From positions 1,426,001 to 1,490,000 of the forward strand of contig NZ_AP027732.1 in assembly GCF_030296615.1 (NCBI RefSeq): a stretch of 64,000 bases of DNA, written 5' to 3'. Below, one piece after another: positions 10,064 through 20,977 of the stretch. The DNA comes from Frondihabitans sucicola. Lineage in GTDB: Bacteria > Actinomycetota > Actinomycetes > Actinomycetales > Microbacteriaceae. The position numbers were made by a program, and so were the translations under genes. A model generated the notes under the pieces. It had not been told where the DNA came from. It made no database searches and saw only the letters and a list, made by a program, of their open reading frames with translations. Position 1 is the stretch's first letter. Each line of letters begins with the position of its first letter.

Positions 10064-11720
10064 TTAGGGGCGCGGCTCGGGGAGCAGCGGCAGCGAGACG
10101 CGGAAGGTGGCGCCGCCGCCCGGGGTGTCGAAGACGTCGACATCGCCGCGGTGTGCCGCGACGATGCCCGACACGATGGCCAGGCCGAGTCCCGAGCCGC
10201 CCGTGTCGCGTGTCCGTGACGTGTCGGCCCGCCAGAAGCGCTGGAAGATCTTCTCCCGGATCTGGGGCGGGATGCCGTCGCCGTGGTCGATCACGTCGAG
10301 TGTCGCCATGCCGCGGACCGGGTCGGCCTGCACGGCGAGCTCGATGGGCGAGTCGGACTCGGTGAATCGCATCGCGTTGCCCATGAGGTTCGTCACGACC
10401 TGGCGGATCTTGTTCTCTTCGCCGAGCACCACGGGGCTGATGGCGCGCTCGTCTGCGGCGTCGAGACGCGGGAGCTCCTCGGGCGGGATGCCCGCGGCCG
10501 TGGCCCGGGCGCGTCGCATCCTGAGCCTGGCGAGAGTCGCCCCGGCGAAGGCGATGGGGCCGGTGGCGCCGACCGGGGAGACGTCGGCGCCTGCGGGGGA
10601 TGACGTACTCTTCGGTGGTCGCGGCGCCCGGGGCCACCGGCTCGCGGACGATGACGCGGATCTCGCGGTCGGTGTTCGAGGCCATGGTGTCGAGGGCGGA
10701 GTCGCGGGCGATGGTCACCAGGTCGACGGGACCGAGTTCGAGCGGCTTCGACTCGTCGAGGCGGGCCAGCTGCAGCAGGTCTTGCACGAGGCCACCCATG
10801 CGGATGGCCTCCTTCTCGATGCGGTCCATCGCCTGCGCCACGTCTTCGGGCTTGGTCAGGGCGCCCATGCGGTAGAGCTCGGCGTAGCCGCGGAGCGACA
10901 CCAGCGGCGTGCGCAGCTCGTGACTCGCGTCGCCGACGAAGCGTCGCATCTGGTCGATGGTCTTCGCGCGGTCGTCGAAGGCCGAGTCGATCCGGGAGAG
11001 CATCGTGTTGAGAGAGCGGTTGAGCCGGCCCACCTCGGTGTTCGGGGACGTCGTGTCGAGGCGCTGGCTGAAGTCGCCGTCGGCGAAGCGCGCCGCGGTG
11101 TCTTCGACGTCGCGGAGCGGGGCGAACGTGGAGGTGACGAGGAGGCGGGTGATCGCGGCCCCGAGGACGACGACGGAGAGACCGAAGCCCAGGAAGATGT
11201 AGGTGAAGCGGGCGATCGTCGCGTTGGTCGACGCGAGGTTCTGGCCCGTGACGACGGTGAGCGCCTCCGTTCGGTCGGTCGCCGTGTTCGTGATCGCCGT
11301 GTGGACGGCGTAGAGGCGCCACTCTTCGGTGTGCGACTTGTTGTAGCCGTTGAAGGCGTCCTTGTGCGCAGCGGTCGCGCGCTCGGTGAAGGCCGGCAGG
11401 TACGGCGCGGAACTCGTGGAGTCGAGGTCTCGGATGTTGGTGCAGAGCAGCGTGCCGTCGTCGGCCACGATCGCGATGTAGGCGCTCTTCGCGATGCCGA
11501 AGTCGGCCGAACAGTGGTCGCTGTCGCCGTTGTACTTCGTGATGGCCTTCGAGGCCGTCGTCAGGTCGCGGTCGACCTGCCCGTAGAGGTAGGTGCTCAG
11601 CACCGTCATCGTGCCCAGGCCGGCGACGAGGAGGCCGAGCGTCACCAGACACACCGTGATCCCGGTGATCTTGGTGCGGATGGAGATCTCGTTCCACCAC
11701 TGCGACAGACGTGTGTGCAT
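10064..11720 (-). CDS. Sensor histidine kinase, PhoR-like (frameshifted as sequenced)
   Basis: This membrane sensor pairs with the response regulator immediately upstream. The order is TM1 at about 18-42, an extracytoplasmic sensor of about 130 residues, TM2 at about 172-196, HAMP at about 197-250 and HisKA with phospho-acceptor His267 in ASHELRTPL. The HATPase part has NLMGNAMRFTE (N box), DHGDGIPP (G1) and GGSGLGLAIV (G2). The frame breaks after EEYVIP in a C run (10595-10599 on the plus strand); one extra C joins the two halves and gives about 552 residues. The C-terminal catalytic domain is intact in the second frame, so the gene is probably functional. Confidence 0.88.
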
Positions 11721-11760
11721 GACCGCGTCAGATTAGCGGAGGTGGCTGGACGAACGCGGG

Positions 11761-12453
11761 CTACGCCTTGGCGGCCTTCAGCATGTAGCCGAAACCGCGC
11801 TTGGTCTGGATGATCGGCTCGGCCGAGAACTGGTCGAGCTTGCGCCGCAGGTACGAGATGTAGCTCTCGACGATGCCGGCGTCGCCGTTGAAGTCGTACT
11901 CCCACACGTGGTCGAGGATCTGGGCCTTCGAGAGCACGCGGTTCGGGTTGAGCATGAGGTAGCGCAGCAGCTTGAACTCGGTCGGGCTGAGCTCGATGGC
12001 GGTCTCGCCGATGGTGACCTCGTGGGTGTCCTGGTCCATCGTCAGTTCGCCGGTGCGGATGATGGCGTCTTCGTCTTCGTTCATCGTGCGGCGGAGGATG
12101 GCCTTGATGCGCGCCACGATCTCGTCGAGGCTGAACGGCTTGGTGACGTAGTCGTCGCCGCCGACGGTGAGGCCGGTGATCTTGTCTTCGGTGTCGTCCT
12201 TGGCCGTCAGGAAGAGGATCGGCGAGGTGTAACCGGACGAACGAAGGCGCTTGGTCACGCCGAAGCCGTTCATGTCGGGCAGCATGACGTCGAGGATGAT
12301 GAGGTCGGGCTCTTCTTCGAGGACGGCCGAGATGGCCTGCGCCCCGTTTCCGACCGCGCGCACCGCGAAACCGGCGAACCGGAGGCTCGTGGTCAGGAGG
12401 TCGCGGATGTTGGGCTCGTCGTCGACGATCAGAATCTTGGGGCCATCACTCAT
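11761..12453 (-). CDS. OmpR/PhoB-family response regulator, mycobacterial PhoP-like
   Basis: This 230-residue response regulator has a receiver domain (residues 1-120) with the acidic pair DD11-12, phospho-acceptor Asp55 in IILDVMLPD and Lys105 in TKPFS. A winged-helix DNA-binding domain (about 135-228) has LSPTEFKLLRYLM and VESYISYLRRKLD. Both domains closely resemble Mycobacterium PhoP, including LDHVWEYDFNGD. It is first in an operon with the kinase, 40 bases apart. The regulon is not evident from the window. Confidence 0.93.
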   Translation of the reverse strand: MSDGPKILIVDDEPNIRDLLTTSLRFAGFAVRAVGNGAQAISAVLEEEPDLIILDVMLPDMNGFGVTKRLRSSGYTSPILFLTAKDDTEDKITGLTVGGDDYVTKPFSLDEIVARIKAILRRTMNEDEDAIIRTGELTMDQDTHEVTIGETAIELSPTEFKLLRYLMLNPNRVLSKAQILDHVWEYDFNGDAGIVESYISYLRRKLDQFSAEPIIQTKRGFGYMLKAAKA

Positions 12454-12537
12454 AGGCCCAAGTATCTGCGCGCCGTCTAAGCGTTTCCTGAGAGTCGCGC
12501 GTACGCCGCTTGGTAGTGCGCTGGTGAGATCGCGACG

Positions 12538-14172
12538 CTATGCGGCGAGGGCGATGGAATCCAGGATCGTGTAGCTGTAGCCCTGCTCGGCGAGGAACCG
12601 CTGGCGGTTCTGCGCGAAGTCCTGGTCGACCGTGTCTCGGCTGACCAGCGTGTAGAACGACGCCGGCAAGCCGGACTTCTTCGGGCGGAGGAGGCGACCG
12701 AGCCGCTGCGCCTCTTCCTGGCGGGAACCATACGATCCGGACACCTGGATGGCGACCGTGGCCTCGGGGAGGTCGACCGAGAAGTTGGCCACCTTCGAGA
12801 CGACGAGCACCTTCACCTCGCCGTCGCGGAACGCCTGATAGAGCCGCTGTCGCTCGTCGACGCTGGTCGCCCCGGTGAGTTTCGGGGCTCCGAGCGAATC
12901 GGCGAGCTCGTCGATCTGGTCGAGGTACTGGCCGATGACCAGGATCTGCTCGCCCTCGTGCCGCTGGACAAGCTGCCTCACGACGTCGAGCTTGATGGGC
13001 GCGGTCGCTGCGAGCCGGTATCGCTCGTCGTCGGCGGAGGCGGCGTACTCGAGGCGGGCCTCCTGCGGGAGGTCGACTCGGACCTCGTAGCAGCTGGCGG
13101 GGGAGATGAAGCCCTGCGCCTCGATCTCCTTCCACGGGGCGTCGAAGCGCTTGGGGCCGATGAGGCTGAACACGTCGCTCTCGCGGCCGTCTTCTCGGAC
13201 GAGCGTGGCCGTGAGGCCGAGACGACGGCGAGCCTGAAGCTCGGCCGTCAGCTTGAAGACGGGGGCAGGCAGGAGGTGGACCTCGTCGTAGACCACGAGG
13301 CCCCAGTCGAGAGCGTCGAGCAGCGAGAGGTGCGTGTACTTGCCCGCGCGCCTGGCGGTGAGGATCTGGTAGGTCGCGATGGTGACGGGCTTGATCTCTT
13401 TCACGGCGCCGGAGTACTCGCCGATCTCGTCCTCCGTCAGGCTGGTGCGCTTGAGGAGCTCGTCACGCCACTGGCGGGCCGAGACCGTATTGGTGACCAA
13501 AATCAGCGTGGTCGTCTTGGCCTGCGCCATCGCACCCGCGCCGACGAGGGTCTTGCCCGCACCGCAGGGGAGCACGACGACGCCGGAGCCGCCTTCGAAG
13601 AAGTTGTCGACGGCCTTCTGCTGGTAGTCGCGGAGATTCCACTCGGTGGTGTCGAGATCGATCTGGTGCGGGGTGCCCGGGGTGTACCCGGCGTGATCTT
13701 CGGCGGGCCAGCCGAGCTTGATGAGCTGCTGTTTGATCTCGCCGCGAGCCCAGGGGAGGAGTTCCCAGAGGTCGTCGGCCCGTTTCACGCCGAGGAGCTC
13801 GCCCACCTTCTTGGCCCGGGTGACCTCGCGCAGGACGGCCGAGTCGGTACCGCGCAGGAGCAACTGATCGCCGTCTCGCTCGATGACGATCCGGCCGTAG
13901 CGGGCCACGGTCTCGCCGATGTCGACGGAGACGCTCTGCGGCACCGGGAACTTGGAGTACTTCTCGAGCGTGCCGAGCATGTCTTCGGCCGAGTGCCCCG
14001 CCGCGCGGGCGTTCCAGAGGCCGAGGCGCGTGATGCGGTACGTGTGCACGTGCTCGGGCGCGCGCTCGAGCTCGGCGAAGACACTGAGGTCGTGCCGGGC
14101 GTCGTCAGCGTCGGGGTGGGCGACTTCGAGCAGTACCGTGCGATCGCTCTGGACGATGAGTGGACCTGACAA
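12538..14172 (-). CDS. XPB/ERCC3-like 3'-5' DNA helicase
   Basis: This superfamily 2 helicase of 544 residues is the bacterial version of XPB, used in DNA repair. Walker A is GAGKT at 204-208, followed by the DEVH box at 296-299, TATLVREDGR at about 321-330, and the C-terminal QRLGRLLRP (motif VI). The N-terminal 170 residues are the XPB damage-recognition-like domain. I choose the TTG at 14172 because GGGAG lies 6 bases upstream and the product then starts MSGPLIVQSDRTVLLEV, the usual bacterial XPB beginning. The helicase-associated gene lies directly upstream on the same strand. Confidence 0.93.
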   Translation of the reverse strand: MSGPLIVQSDRTVLLEVAHPDADDARHDLSVFAELERAPEHVHTYRITRLGLWNARAAGHSAEDMLGTLEKYSKFPVPQSVSVDIGETVARYGRIVIERDGDQLLLRGTDSAVLREVTRAKKVGELLGVKRADDLWELLPWARGEIKQQLIKLGWPAEDHAGYTPGTPHQIDLDTTEWNLRDYQQKAVDNFFEGGSGVVVLPCGAGKTLVGAGAMAQAKTTTLILVTNTVSARQWRDELLKRTSLTEDEIGEYSGAVKEIKPVTIATYQILTARRAGKYTHLSLLDALDWGLVVYDEVHLLPAPVFKLTAELQARRRLGLTATLVREDGRESDVFSLIGPKRFDAPWKEIEAQGFISPASCYEVRVDLPQEARLEYAASADDERYRLAATAPIKLDVVRQLVQRHEGEQILVIGQYLDQIDELADSLGAPKLTGATSVDERQRLYQAFRDGEVKVLVVSKVANFSVDLPEATVAIQVSGSYGSRQEEAQRLGRLLRPKKSGLPASFYTLVSRDTVDQDFAQNRQRFLAEQGYSYTILDSIALAA

Positions 14173-14351
14173 AACGCTCCCGACATTGAGGGGTGTCGCG
14201 TGCAAACCGACAACGTTGAAGTCTAAGCGTCGCGCCTGTGCGTCGGCCCGGCCCCGTGACACTGGTTCGTCGTGCGCAGCGATCGGCGAACGTGATCGGC
14301 ACGCCGTGCACGACCAAGCAGGGGGAGGTCGAGGGAGGGAGGGAGGGAGAG

Positions 14352-16217
14352 TCAGGGCGCGGGCGTCGCCACGGCGACGATGCTCGAGAGGGGCAGCGTG
14401 CGCTCGATGTCCGACTTGCGGTCTCGACCGCGAACGCGCCCACCGCCGACTCCGGTCGGCTCCATCGACAGCTCCGACGTGGTGCCGTCGGCCAGGGCGA
14501 CGGTCACGACGACCGTCATCCGGGCCTTGACGGCGGCGTCGAGCTGGCGGGCGATCCACGCGCGGTCGGTGTCTTCGGGGCTGCCGCCGCCGGCTGCCGC
14601 CACCCGCTGGACGAGATCGGCCACGGGATCGGAGGCCGGGGGCGGCGTGATCCTGCGCGCCCTTCGTCGGAGGGGGAGCGGAGCGGCTCGCGCTCGTCGT
14701 CTTCGAGCACGACGGGATAGCGCTCGTCGCTGAGGCCCCAGTAGACGGTCTCGGCGTCGAAGCGGGACAGCATGCGCAGCCCGTCGACGCGGCGCAGGCC
14801 GAGCGGTGCCAGCGCCTGGTCGACCTCGACGGTGTCGATCAGCGCGCTGTCGTCGCTCCGGAGCTGGCTCACGGCGCCGATGGACAGGGCGACGCGATCG
14901 AGGCCGTCCTGGGCGAGCGTCGAGACGCGGTAGCGACCGTGGCGCGCGGCGGTCTCGGTGAGCAGGTAGTCGAGCGGCTGGGGGATGCCGGTCGACGAGA
15001 CGCCGTTCAGGAACTCGCGGAGCCCCGCTTCGGTCTCGCCGGCGCTCAGAGCTCGCTGGATGCCGCCCTCGCTGATGCGGTAGGTGGCGGCCAGGCCGGC
15101 GCTCTCGACCTCGGCGATGCTGCGGAGGCGGCCGTCGAGGTCGGGCGCGAGGGCCCGGGCGCGACGACGGTGAGGTCGTGCTGCAGGTAGACCTTGTCGA
15201 TGGGCGCGGGCATCAGCCGCCTGACGATCTCGCGCGCCGGATCGACGCCCTCCCGAAGCAGGGTGACCGCGACGGAGGTCGGCCGCGACCCGGTGGTGAG
15301 CCCGAAGAGTTCCGCTGAGCGTGCGAACGCGTCGAGGCGCTCGGGAACCCAGGCGTGGCCCGCCGGGTACCGCCACTCGGTGAAGGTGCGCAGCGGCTCG
15401 CCCCACGAGGTGTCTGCGCGCTGATCGAGCACCGCCAGCACTTCGCGCGGGAGGGCCCGAAGCCACGACGACACGAGCGTCGCCCAGCGATCGGGCCACG
15501 ACGCCAGGAGCCAGCTCTCGGACTGCGGCGTCGGGACCCAGCCCTCACGACCGACCTCGACCAGCCCCGCCGCGCGCGAGGCGTTCAGGATCGGGGTGAC
15601 GTCGTCGACGTCGATGCGAGCGGCCTCCGCGAGTCGGCGCGTCTCCGGCAGGGCCAACCCTCCCTTGGCGAGTTCGCGCGCAGGGCTGTCACCCACGGCC
15701 CGGATGATCTCGGCGACCTCGATCACGATCGCGTAGAGGCGCTCGGCGCTCCGTTCGTCTTGGGTCGCACGGTCGACGGAGTCGACGGCCTCGAGGACGA
15801 CGGGGGCGTGGTGCCGCCGAGAGAGCTCTGCGAGAGCGCAGGATCATCGTCGAGAACGGTGGTCACGGGACCGAACGTCGTGGTCGTGCCCTCGGCTCGG
15901 AAGACGAGGAAGAGCTCGTCGAGGTGGGACAGCGCCCGCTCGAACTCGTCGGGAGCCACGTCGAAGGACGGCGCCGCGGCGGCCAGCAGGTCGGCCGGAG
16001 TGCCGGTCGTGGCCGCGACGCGGAGAGCGAGCAGCGCGACGCGGTCGAGCCGCGTGAGCGCGTCGCGCACCGACGTGTGATCGAGAAGGGCGTCGGCCAG
16101 ATCGAACGCGTCTTTCACGGACGCCGGACGGTTGACGGTGCGCTCGCGGAGTCGTGCGAGCAGGGCCTCGGGCTCGAGGCCGCGCACGGTACCGGCGAGG
16201 TCGAGAGCGCTAGCCAC
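14352..16217 (-). CDS. Helicase-associated (Helicase_C_3) protein, three frameshifts as sequenced
   Basis: This is the large partner gene normally found upstream of bacterial XPB; the corrected length is about 622 residues. Three reading frames together give one continuous family member: residues 1-139 from 16217, a middle part containing [18 protein letters not shown] and [17 protein letters not shown], and a C-terminal part with [20 protein letters not shown]. The breaks are in a C run at 15802-15806, a short run at 15154-15156 and a C run at 14672-14676 (minus-strand C, G or C lost). Each is repaired by one base. It contains a winged-helix-like region and is thought to assist XPB on DNA. 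It starts at GTG 16217, with AGAGG upstream. Confidence 0.85.
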
Positions 16218-16253
16218 GGGGCGCCTCTGCCCGGTGTCGGCGCTGCGCCGGGA

Positions 16254-16553
16254 TCAGCGTTTCTCGCCCCGAGAGTCTGCCTCGCGTCGAGAGTCTCGCG
16301 ATCGGCGGATGCCGCTGACGACGACGTAGGCGATCACCAGGATGATCGCGATCGGGAAGGCGATCTCGGGCAGCAGCGTGATCGTCGGCCAGATGCCGGA
16401 CGACGAGTTGCCGTGACCGGAGATCGCCGCGATGATCACGATCACGATGCAGACGACGCCGAGGCCGATCACCGAGGGGAAGGCGAACAGCAGGGCGCGC
16501 TCGACGCGGCGGATACCGGTGCGCTCCTCGGGAGCAGGTCTGTTCGTGGGCAC
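16254..16553 (-). CDS. Two-helix membrane protein, unknown function
   Basis: The protein has 99 residues from the GTG at 16553; the frame is open 19 codons farther upstream. A TACGCT -10-like box sits 6 bases before this GTG, suggesting a leaderless mRNA. Two long hydrophobic segments are visible: [20 protein letters not shown] and, after a short polar loop, [17 protein letters not shown]. The ends are highly charged. Similar proteins occur in this neighbourhood in Microbacteriaceae, sometimes mislabelled as transporter components. No function can be assigned. Confidence 0.7.
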   Translation of the reverse strand: MPTNRPAPEERTGIRRVERALLFAFPSVIGLGVVCIVIVIIAAISGHGNSSSGIWPTITLLPEIAFPIAIILVIAYVVVSGIRRSRDSRREADSRGEKR

Positions 16554-16628
16554 GATGCCAGCGTAGTGGGCCACGCTCTGCCGTGGGCCCGTATGCTTGG
16601 GGCGCCCCACCTACCTAGGAGTTCAGTC

Positions 16629-17005
16629 ATGCCCACCGGCAAGGTCAAGTTCTACGACGACGAGAAAGGCTTCGGCTTCATCTCGAGCGATGACGGCCAG
16701 GAGGTCTTCTTGCACGCGTCGGCCCTGCCCACGGGCACGACCGGCGTGAAGGCCGGCACCCGCCTCGAATTCGGCATCGCCGACGGTAAGAAGGGGCTCA
16801 GGCCCTCTCGGTGCGCGTTCTCGACGCCGCGCCGAGCATGGTCGAGCGCAGCCGCCGATCCGCCGAAGACATGGCCGTCATCGTCGAGGACCTCGTAAAG
16901 ATGCTCGACGGCGTCGGCAACCGACTCCGTCGCGGCCGCTACCCGGAGAACGGTGCGCAGGTCGCCGCCGTCCTGCGCAAGATCGCGGACCAGCTCGATG
17001 GCTGA
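16629..17005 (+). CDS. Cold-shock domain protein with C-terminal extension (frameshifted as sequenced)
   Basis: The cold-shock domain is at residues 1-65 ([16 protein letters not shown], then EVFLHASAL). A helical extension follows ([20 protein letters not shown] to [10 protein letters not shown]), about 126 residues in total. Two-part Csp proteins like this are typical of actinobacteria. The frame breaks at the G run 16793-16796 after DGKKG; one extra G restores [14 protein letters not shown]. The stop overlaps the DUF3027 start by 8 bases, so the two are translationally coupled. AGGAG lies upstream of the ATG. Confidence 0.88.
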
Positions 17006-17506
17006 CGACGCCCTGTTCGAGCTGGCCCGGACCGCTCTGCTCGAGATCACGCGCGACGACACGATCGGCGAGCCCCTCGACGTCGTCGTCGAAGACGACA
17101 ACACGTCGACGGTCCACTTCGCCAATACGCTTCCCGGCTACCCGGGCTGGATCTGGACCGTCAGCGTCTCGACCCTGGCGGGCGAAGAGCCCACCGTGCT
17201 CGAGACGGAGCTCATCCCGGGCGATTCCTCCTGCTCGCGCCCGACTGGGTGCCGTGGGTCGAGCGGCTCGCCGAGTACGAGGCGTCCCAGGAGGCCGCGG
17301 CGCACGCGGCCGACGATGAGTCGGACGACGACGACGAGTCGGACGACGACGACGACGAGTCGGACGACGACGATGACGAGTCGGACGACGACGATGACGA
17401 CGACGATCTCGTCCGCGACCAGTTCGACGGCATCGACGTCGAGGAGGCGGCCGAGGCCGCCGGCCTGGACGGGTCGGGCGACGACGACGAGGACGAAGAC
17501 GAGTAA
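16998..17506 (+). CDS. DUF3027 family protein with acidic repeat tail (frameshifted as sequenced)
   Basis: This is a protein of about 169 residues from an actinobacterial family that usually follows the cold-shock gene, as here. The conserved part includes LPGYPGWIWTVSV and PDWVPWVERLAEYEASQE. The frame breaks near 17226 (TCC/CTC); one extra C gives GDSLLLAPDWVPW. The C-terminal third is a low-complexity acidic tail built from DESDDDD-type units (about 17322-17408), ending DDDEDEDE. The function is unknown. The coupling to the csp gene suggests a related role, possibly at ribosomes or RNA. Confidence 0.8.
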
Positions 17507-17536
17507 CCCGGATCCTGCGCCGTGATCCATCGCCTT

Positions 17537-17612
17537 AAATCGAAGGGGATTTTGCCCGAAGGGCCGCCGATCGCTGATCGAGCAGGCCCGGGGGCAAAAT
17601 CCCCTTCGATTT
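17537..17612. terminator. Long perfect inverted repeat between convergent genes
   Basis: Two 21-base arms (17537-17557 and 17592-17612) are exact reverse complements and begin AAATCGAAGGGG. They enclose a 34-base loop that itself contains GGGCC/GGCCC. The hairpin lies between the DUF3027 stop and the serC stop, with A/T-rich arm ends on both sides, and can terminate transcription in both directions. A 21-bp perfect stem is longer than the other terminators here. Confidence 0.75.
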
Positions 17613-17621
17613 CTGGAGGGG

Positions 17622-18830
<1,209 letters not shown>

Positions 18831-18862
18831 TCAGGAAAGCGCGCTGTACCGGGAGGCACCAG

Positions 18863-19555
18863 TTGACCGATCTCGTCGACACCACAGAGATGTACCTTCG
18901 CACGATCCTCGATCTCGAAGAGGAGAACATCGTGCCTCTCCGAGCCCGCATCTCCGAGCGCCTCGGCCACTCCGGCCCGACCGTCTCGCAGACCGTCGCC
19001 CGCATGGAACGCGACGGGCTCGTCGTCGTCTCGGGAGACCGCCACCTCGAGCTCACCACTGCGGGTCGCACGAAGGCGACCCATGTGATCCGCAAGCACC
19101 GCCTCGCCGAGCGCCTCCTCGCCGACGTGATCGGCCTCGACTGGGCCTTCGTCCACGACGAGGCCTGCCGGTGGGAGCACGTGATGAGCGAGCAGGTCGA
19201 GCGGCGTCTCCTCGAGATGCTCGACCACCCGACCGAGTCGCCCTACGGCAACCCGATCCCCGGGCTCGACGAGCTCGGCGATTCGCCGGCCGGTCGCTTC
19301 CTCGACGGAGTGATCTCGATCGTCGACGTGGCGGCCCAGAATCCCAGCGGAAAGTCAGGAACGATCCGTCGGCTCGCCGAGCCGGTCCAGTTCGAGCCGG
19401 AATTCCTTCAGCAGCTGCACGACAACGGGGTACAACCCGGCAACGTGGCCACGATCTCGGCGGCGGGTTCGTACGTCTCGGTCAAGGTGGAGGGGTACGA
19501 CGAGGCGATCGAGCTCTCCAGCGACGTCGCGGCGCACATCTACCTCTCTTCCTGA
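18863..19555 (+). CDS. ideR: Iron-dependent repressor, DtxR/IdeR family
   Basis: This 230-residue metal-activated repressor is full length: a winged helix (1-73), a dimer/metal domain (74-140) and a C-terminal SH3-like domain (about 150-230). The DtxR metal ligands occur at exactly the DtxR positions: Met10, His79, Glu83, His98, Cys102, Glu105 and His106. Cys102 supports iron sensing rather than manganese sensing. It starts at TTG 18863, with GGGAGG 6 bases upstream and a TAGGAT -10 at 18824-18829. It probably represses iron uptake genes elsewhere. Confidence 0.95.
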   Translation: MTDLVDTTEMYLRTILDLEEENIVPLRARISERLGHSGPTVSQTVARMERDGLVVVSGDRHLELTTAGRTKATHVIRKHRLAERLLADVIGLDWAFVHDEACRWEHVMSEQVERRLLEMLDHPTESPYGNPIPGLDELGDSPAGRFLDGVISIVDVAAQNPSGKSGTIRRLAEPVQFEPEFLQQLHDNGVQPGNVATISAAGSYVSVKVEGYDEAIELSSDVAAHIYLSS

Positions 19556-19629
19556 TTTCCTTCACAAACGTTTACCTTTTCGTTACAAACATCCTCCTTC
19601 AGGATGACATCGGGGTCGTACTCGGGTAC

Positions 19630-19775
19630 GCTCGCCAAGTCCAAACAACCAGGAAGCCGGTTGCCGGACCCGTGGCAAGACGTCTCGTTCCCCATCTCTT
19701 GCCGTGAGTCGTTGATCCAACGAACGGGATGGGGCAGGCGCTGGGCCTAGGAGCCAGGTGTCCGTCGAGGCGCAG
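19630..19775 (+). promoter_or_regulatory. Structured leader, possible c-di-AMP (ydaO-type) riboswitch
   Basis: The 233-base leader of the NlpC/P60 gene has no open frame but has ordered elements. These are CGCCAAGTCC, CCAGGAAGCCGG, GGACCC, GTGAGTC and a closing GTCCGTC-GAGGCG. The 5' CGCC can pair with the 3' GGCG. CCCCATC also pairs with GATGGGG in the middle. The order and the downstream cell-wall hydrolase recall actinobacterial c-di-AMP riboswitches, but the conserved AGCTAACC stretch is missing. Two CGTTWAC-like repeats 11 bases apart lie upstream (19567-19590) and could be an OmpR-family site. Confidence 0.42.
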
Positions 19776-19788
19776 GAGAGCACCCCTC

Positions 19789-20694
19789 TTGACCAATGGC
19801 ATCACCTCGACCCCCAGCACGAGCTCGCTCGTCGCCCGCCGGTCGACCCCTCGCACCGATCCGATCCGCACCGGCCCGATCTCGACCGTGACGACTTCGA
19901 CGATCGCGGTTCCGACCACTCGTCGCGCCGCACGCGCTGCCGACCGCGCGCAGGTCAAGGCCAAGCGCCCGGGTGCCAAGAAGACCGTCGTCTCGGTCGT
20001 CGTCATGACGCTGACCGCCGGTCTCGTGGGCACGATGGCCATTCCGGCCTTCGCGCTCACCCCGAACAGCTCGGCCACCGGCTCCTCGTCGACCACGGCG
20101 GCCATCAACGCCGCGCGGACCAACGGCGCCCAGAGCGTCGCCGTCGCTGGTTCGGTCTCCGACGCGAGCGTCTCACGCGACAACTACACGGCGACCGTCC
20201 CCGTCGTTCGGACGGCGACGACCAGCACCACCCTCTCGGCCAGCCAGACCACCGCCGCCGTGGCCAAGCGCGCCTCGTTCGCCGCCAGCACCGCTTACAC
20301 CGGCAAGACCGCCGCCGACTACCTGGCCGACCCGTCGCATCCTGCATTCAGTCTCGCCTCCGTCTACCAGACGGCCCTGAAGTACGTCGGCACCCCCTAT
20401 GTCTTCGGCGGTGCGACGCCCTCCGGCTTCGACTGCTCCGGCTTCGTCATGTACGTCTACGCGCAGTACGGCATCTCGCTCGCGCACTCCGTTCCGGCCC
20501 AGTCGGCGGCGGGGACGACCATCTCGCAGGCCGACGCCGAGCCCGGCGACATCGTCGTGCTCAACAACGGTTCGCACGACGGTTTCTACGCCGGCAACGG
20601 CATGATCCTGGACGCCCCGAAGCCCGGCGGCGCCGTCAGCGTCCGCCCGCTCTGGACCAGCGACGTGCACTTCGTCCGCTTCGGTATCAAGTAG
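19789..20694 (+). CDS. Secreted NlpC/P60 cell-wall endopeptidase
   Basis: This 301-residue exported peptidoglycan hydrolase has a long basic Thr/Arg-rich N-terminal region. A hydrophobic signal segment ending MAIPAFALTP (about residue 90) follows, then a Ser/Thr-rich linker. The NlpC/P60 domain occupies about 190-301, with the catalytic cysteine in GFDCSGFVMYVY and a His in GSHDGFYAG. I use the TTG at 19789 because GGAGAG lies 9 bases upstream; the frame extends 20 codons farther. The signal peptide is unusually far from the start, so a later start is possible. A structured leader precedes it. Confidence 0.85.
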   Translation: MTNGITSTPSTSSLVARRSTPRTDPIRTGPISTVTTSTIAVPTTRRAARAADRAQVKAKRPGAKKTVVSVVVMTLTAGLVGTMAIPAFALTPNSSATGSSSTTAAINAARTNGAQSVAVAGSVSDASVSRDNYTATVPVVRTATTSTTLSASQTTAAVAKRASFAASTAYTGKTAADYLADPSHPAFSLASVYQTALKYVGTPYVFGGATPSGFDCSGFVMYVYAQYGISLAHSVPAQSAAGTTISQADAEPGDIVVLNNGSHDGFYAGNGMILDAPKPGGAVSVRPLWTSDVHFVRFGIK

Positions 20695-20866
20695 GTCTCT
20701 CGGGATCCTGCGTCTCGGCCCTCGCCCCTTCGGGAGCGGGGGCCGTCGCCGTGTGCGGATCGTTTCTGCGTGAACGTCCTGTAAACCGTTACGCGCGGTG
20801 CTAGGCACTCACCGAGACGTGTCGTAATCTGAGCGCACGCAGTTCGACGAACCACCAGGAGATCCG

Positions 20867-20977
20867 ATGACACGAACGGGAGCCACCCGCACCATGGGTG
20901 CGCTGCTGAGCTGTGCCATACGGGCAACGCGCCAGAGCGTCCACCATTTCGGTGTGCGCCGAGGCGCCCACGACTGA
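20867..20977 (+). CDS. Small ORF (36 aa) in front of an intrinsic terminator
   Basis: AGGAG sits 6 bases before an ATG that opens a 36-codon frame, beginning MTRTGATRTMGALLSC and ending RRGAHD. The stop codon touches the base of a strong terminator hairpin. It is too short to classify. The arrangement fits either a leader peptide controlling read-through toward the HNH gene or a small stand-alone mRNA. A TAATCT -10-like box lies near 20825. Confidence 0.5.
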   Translation: MTRTGATRTMGALLSCAIRATRQSVHHFGVRRGAHD

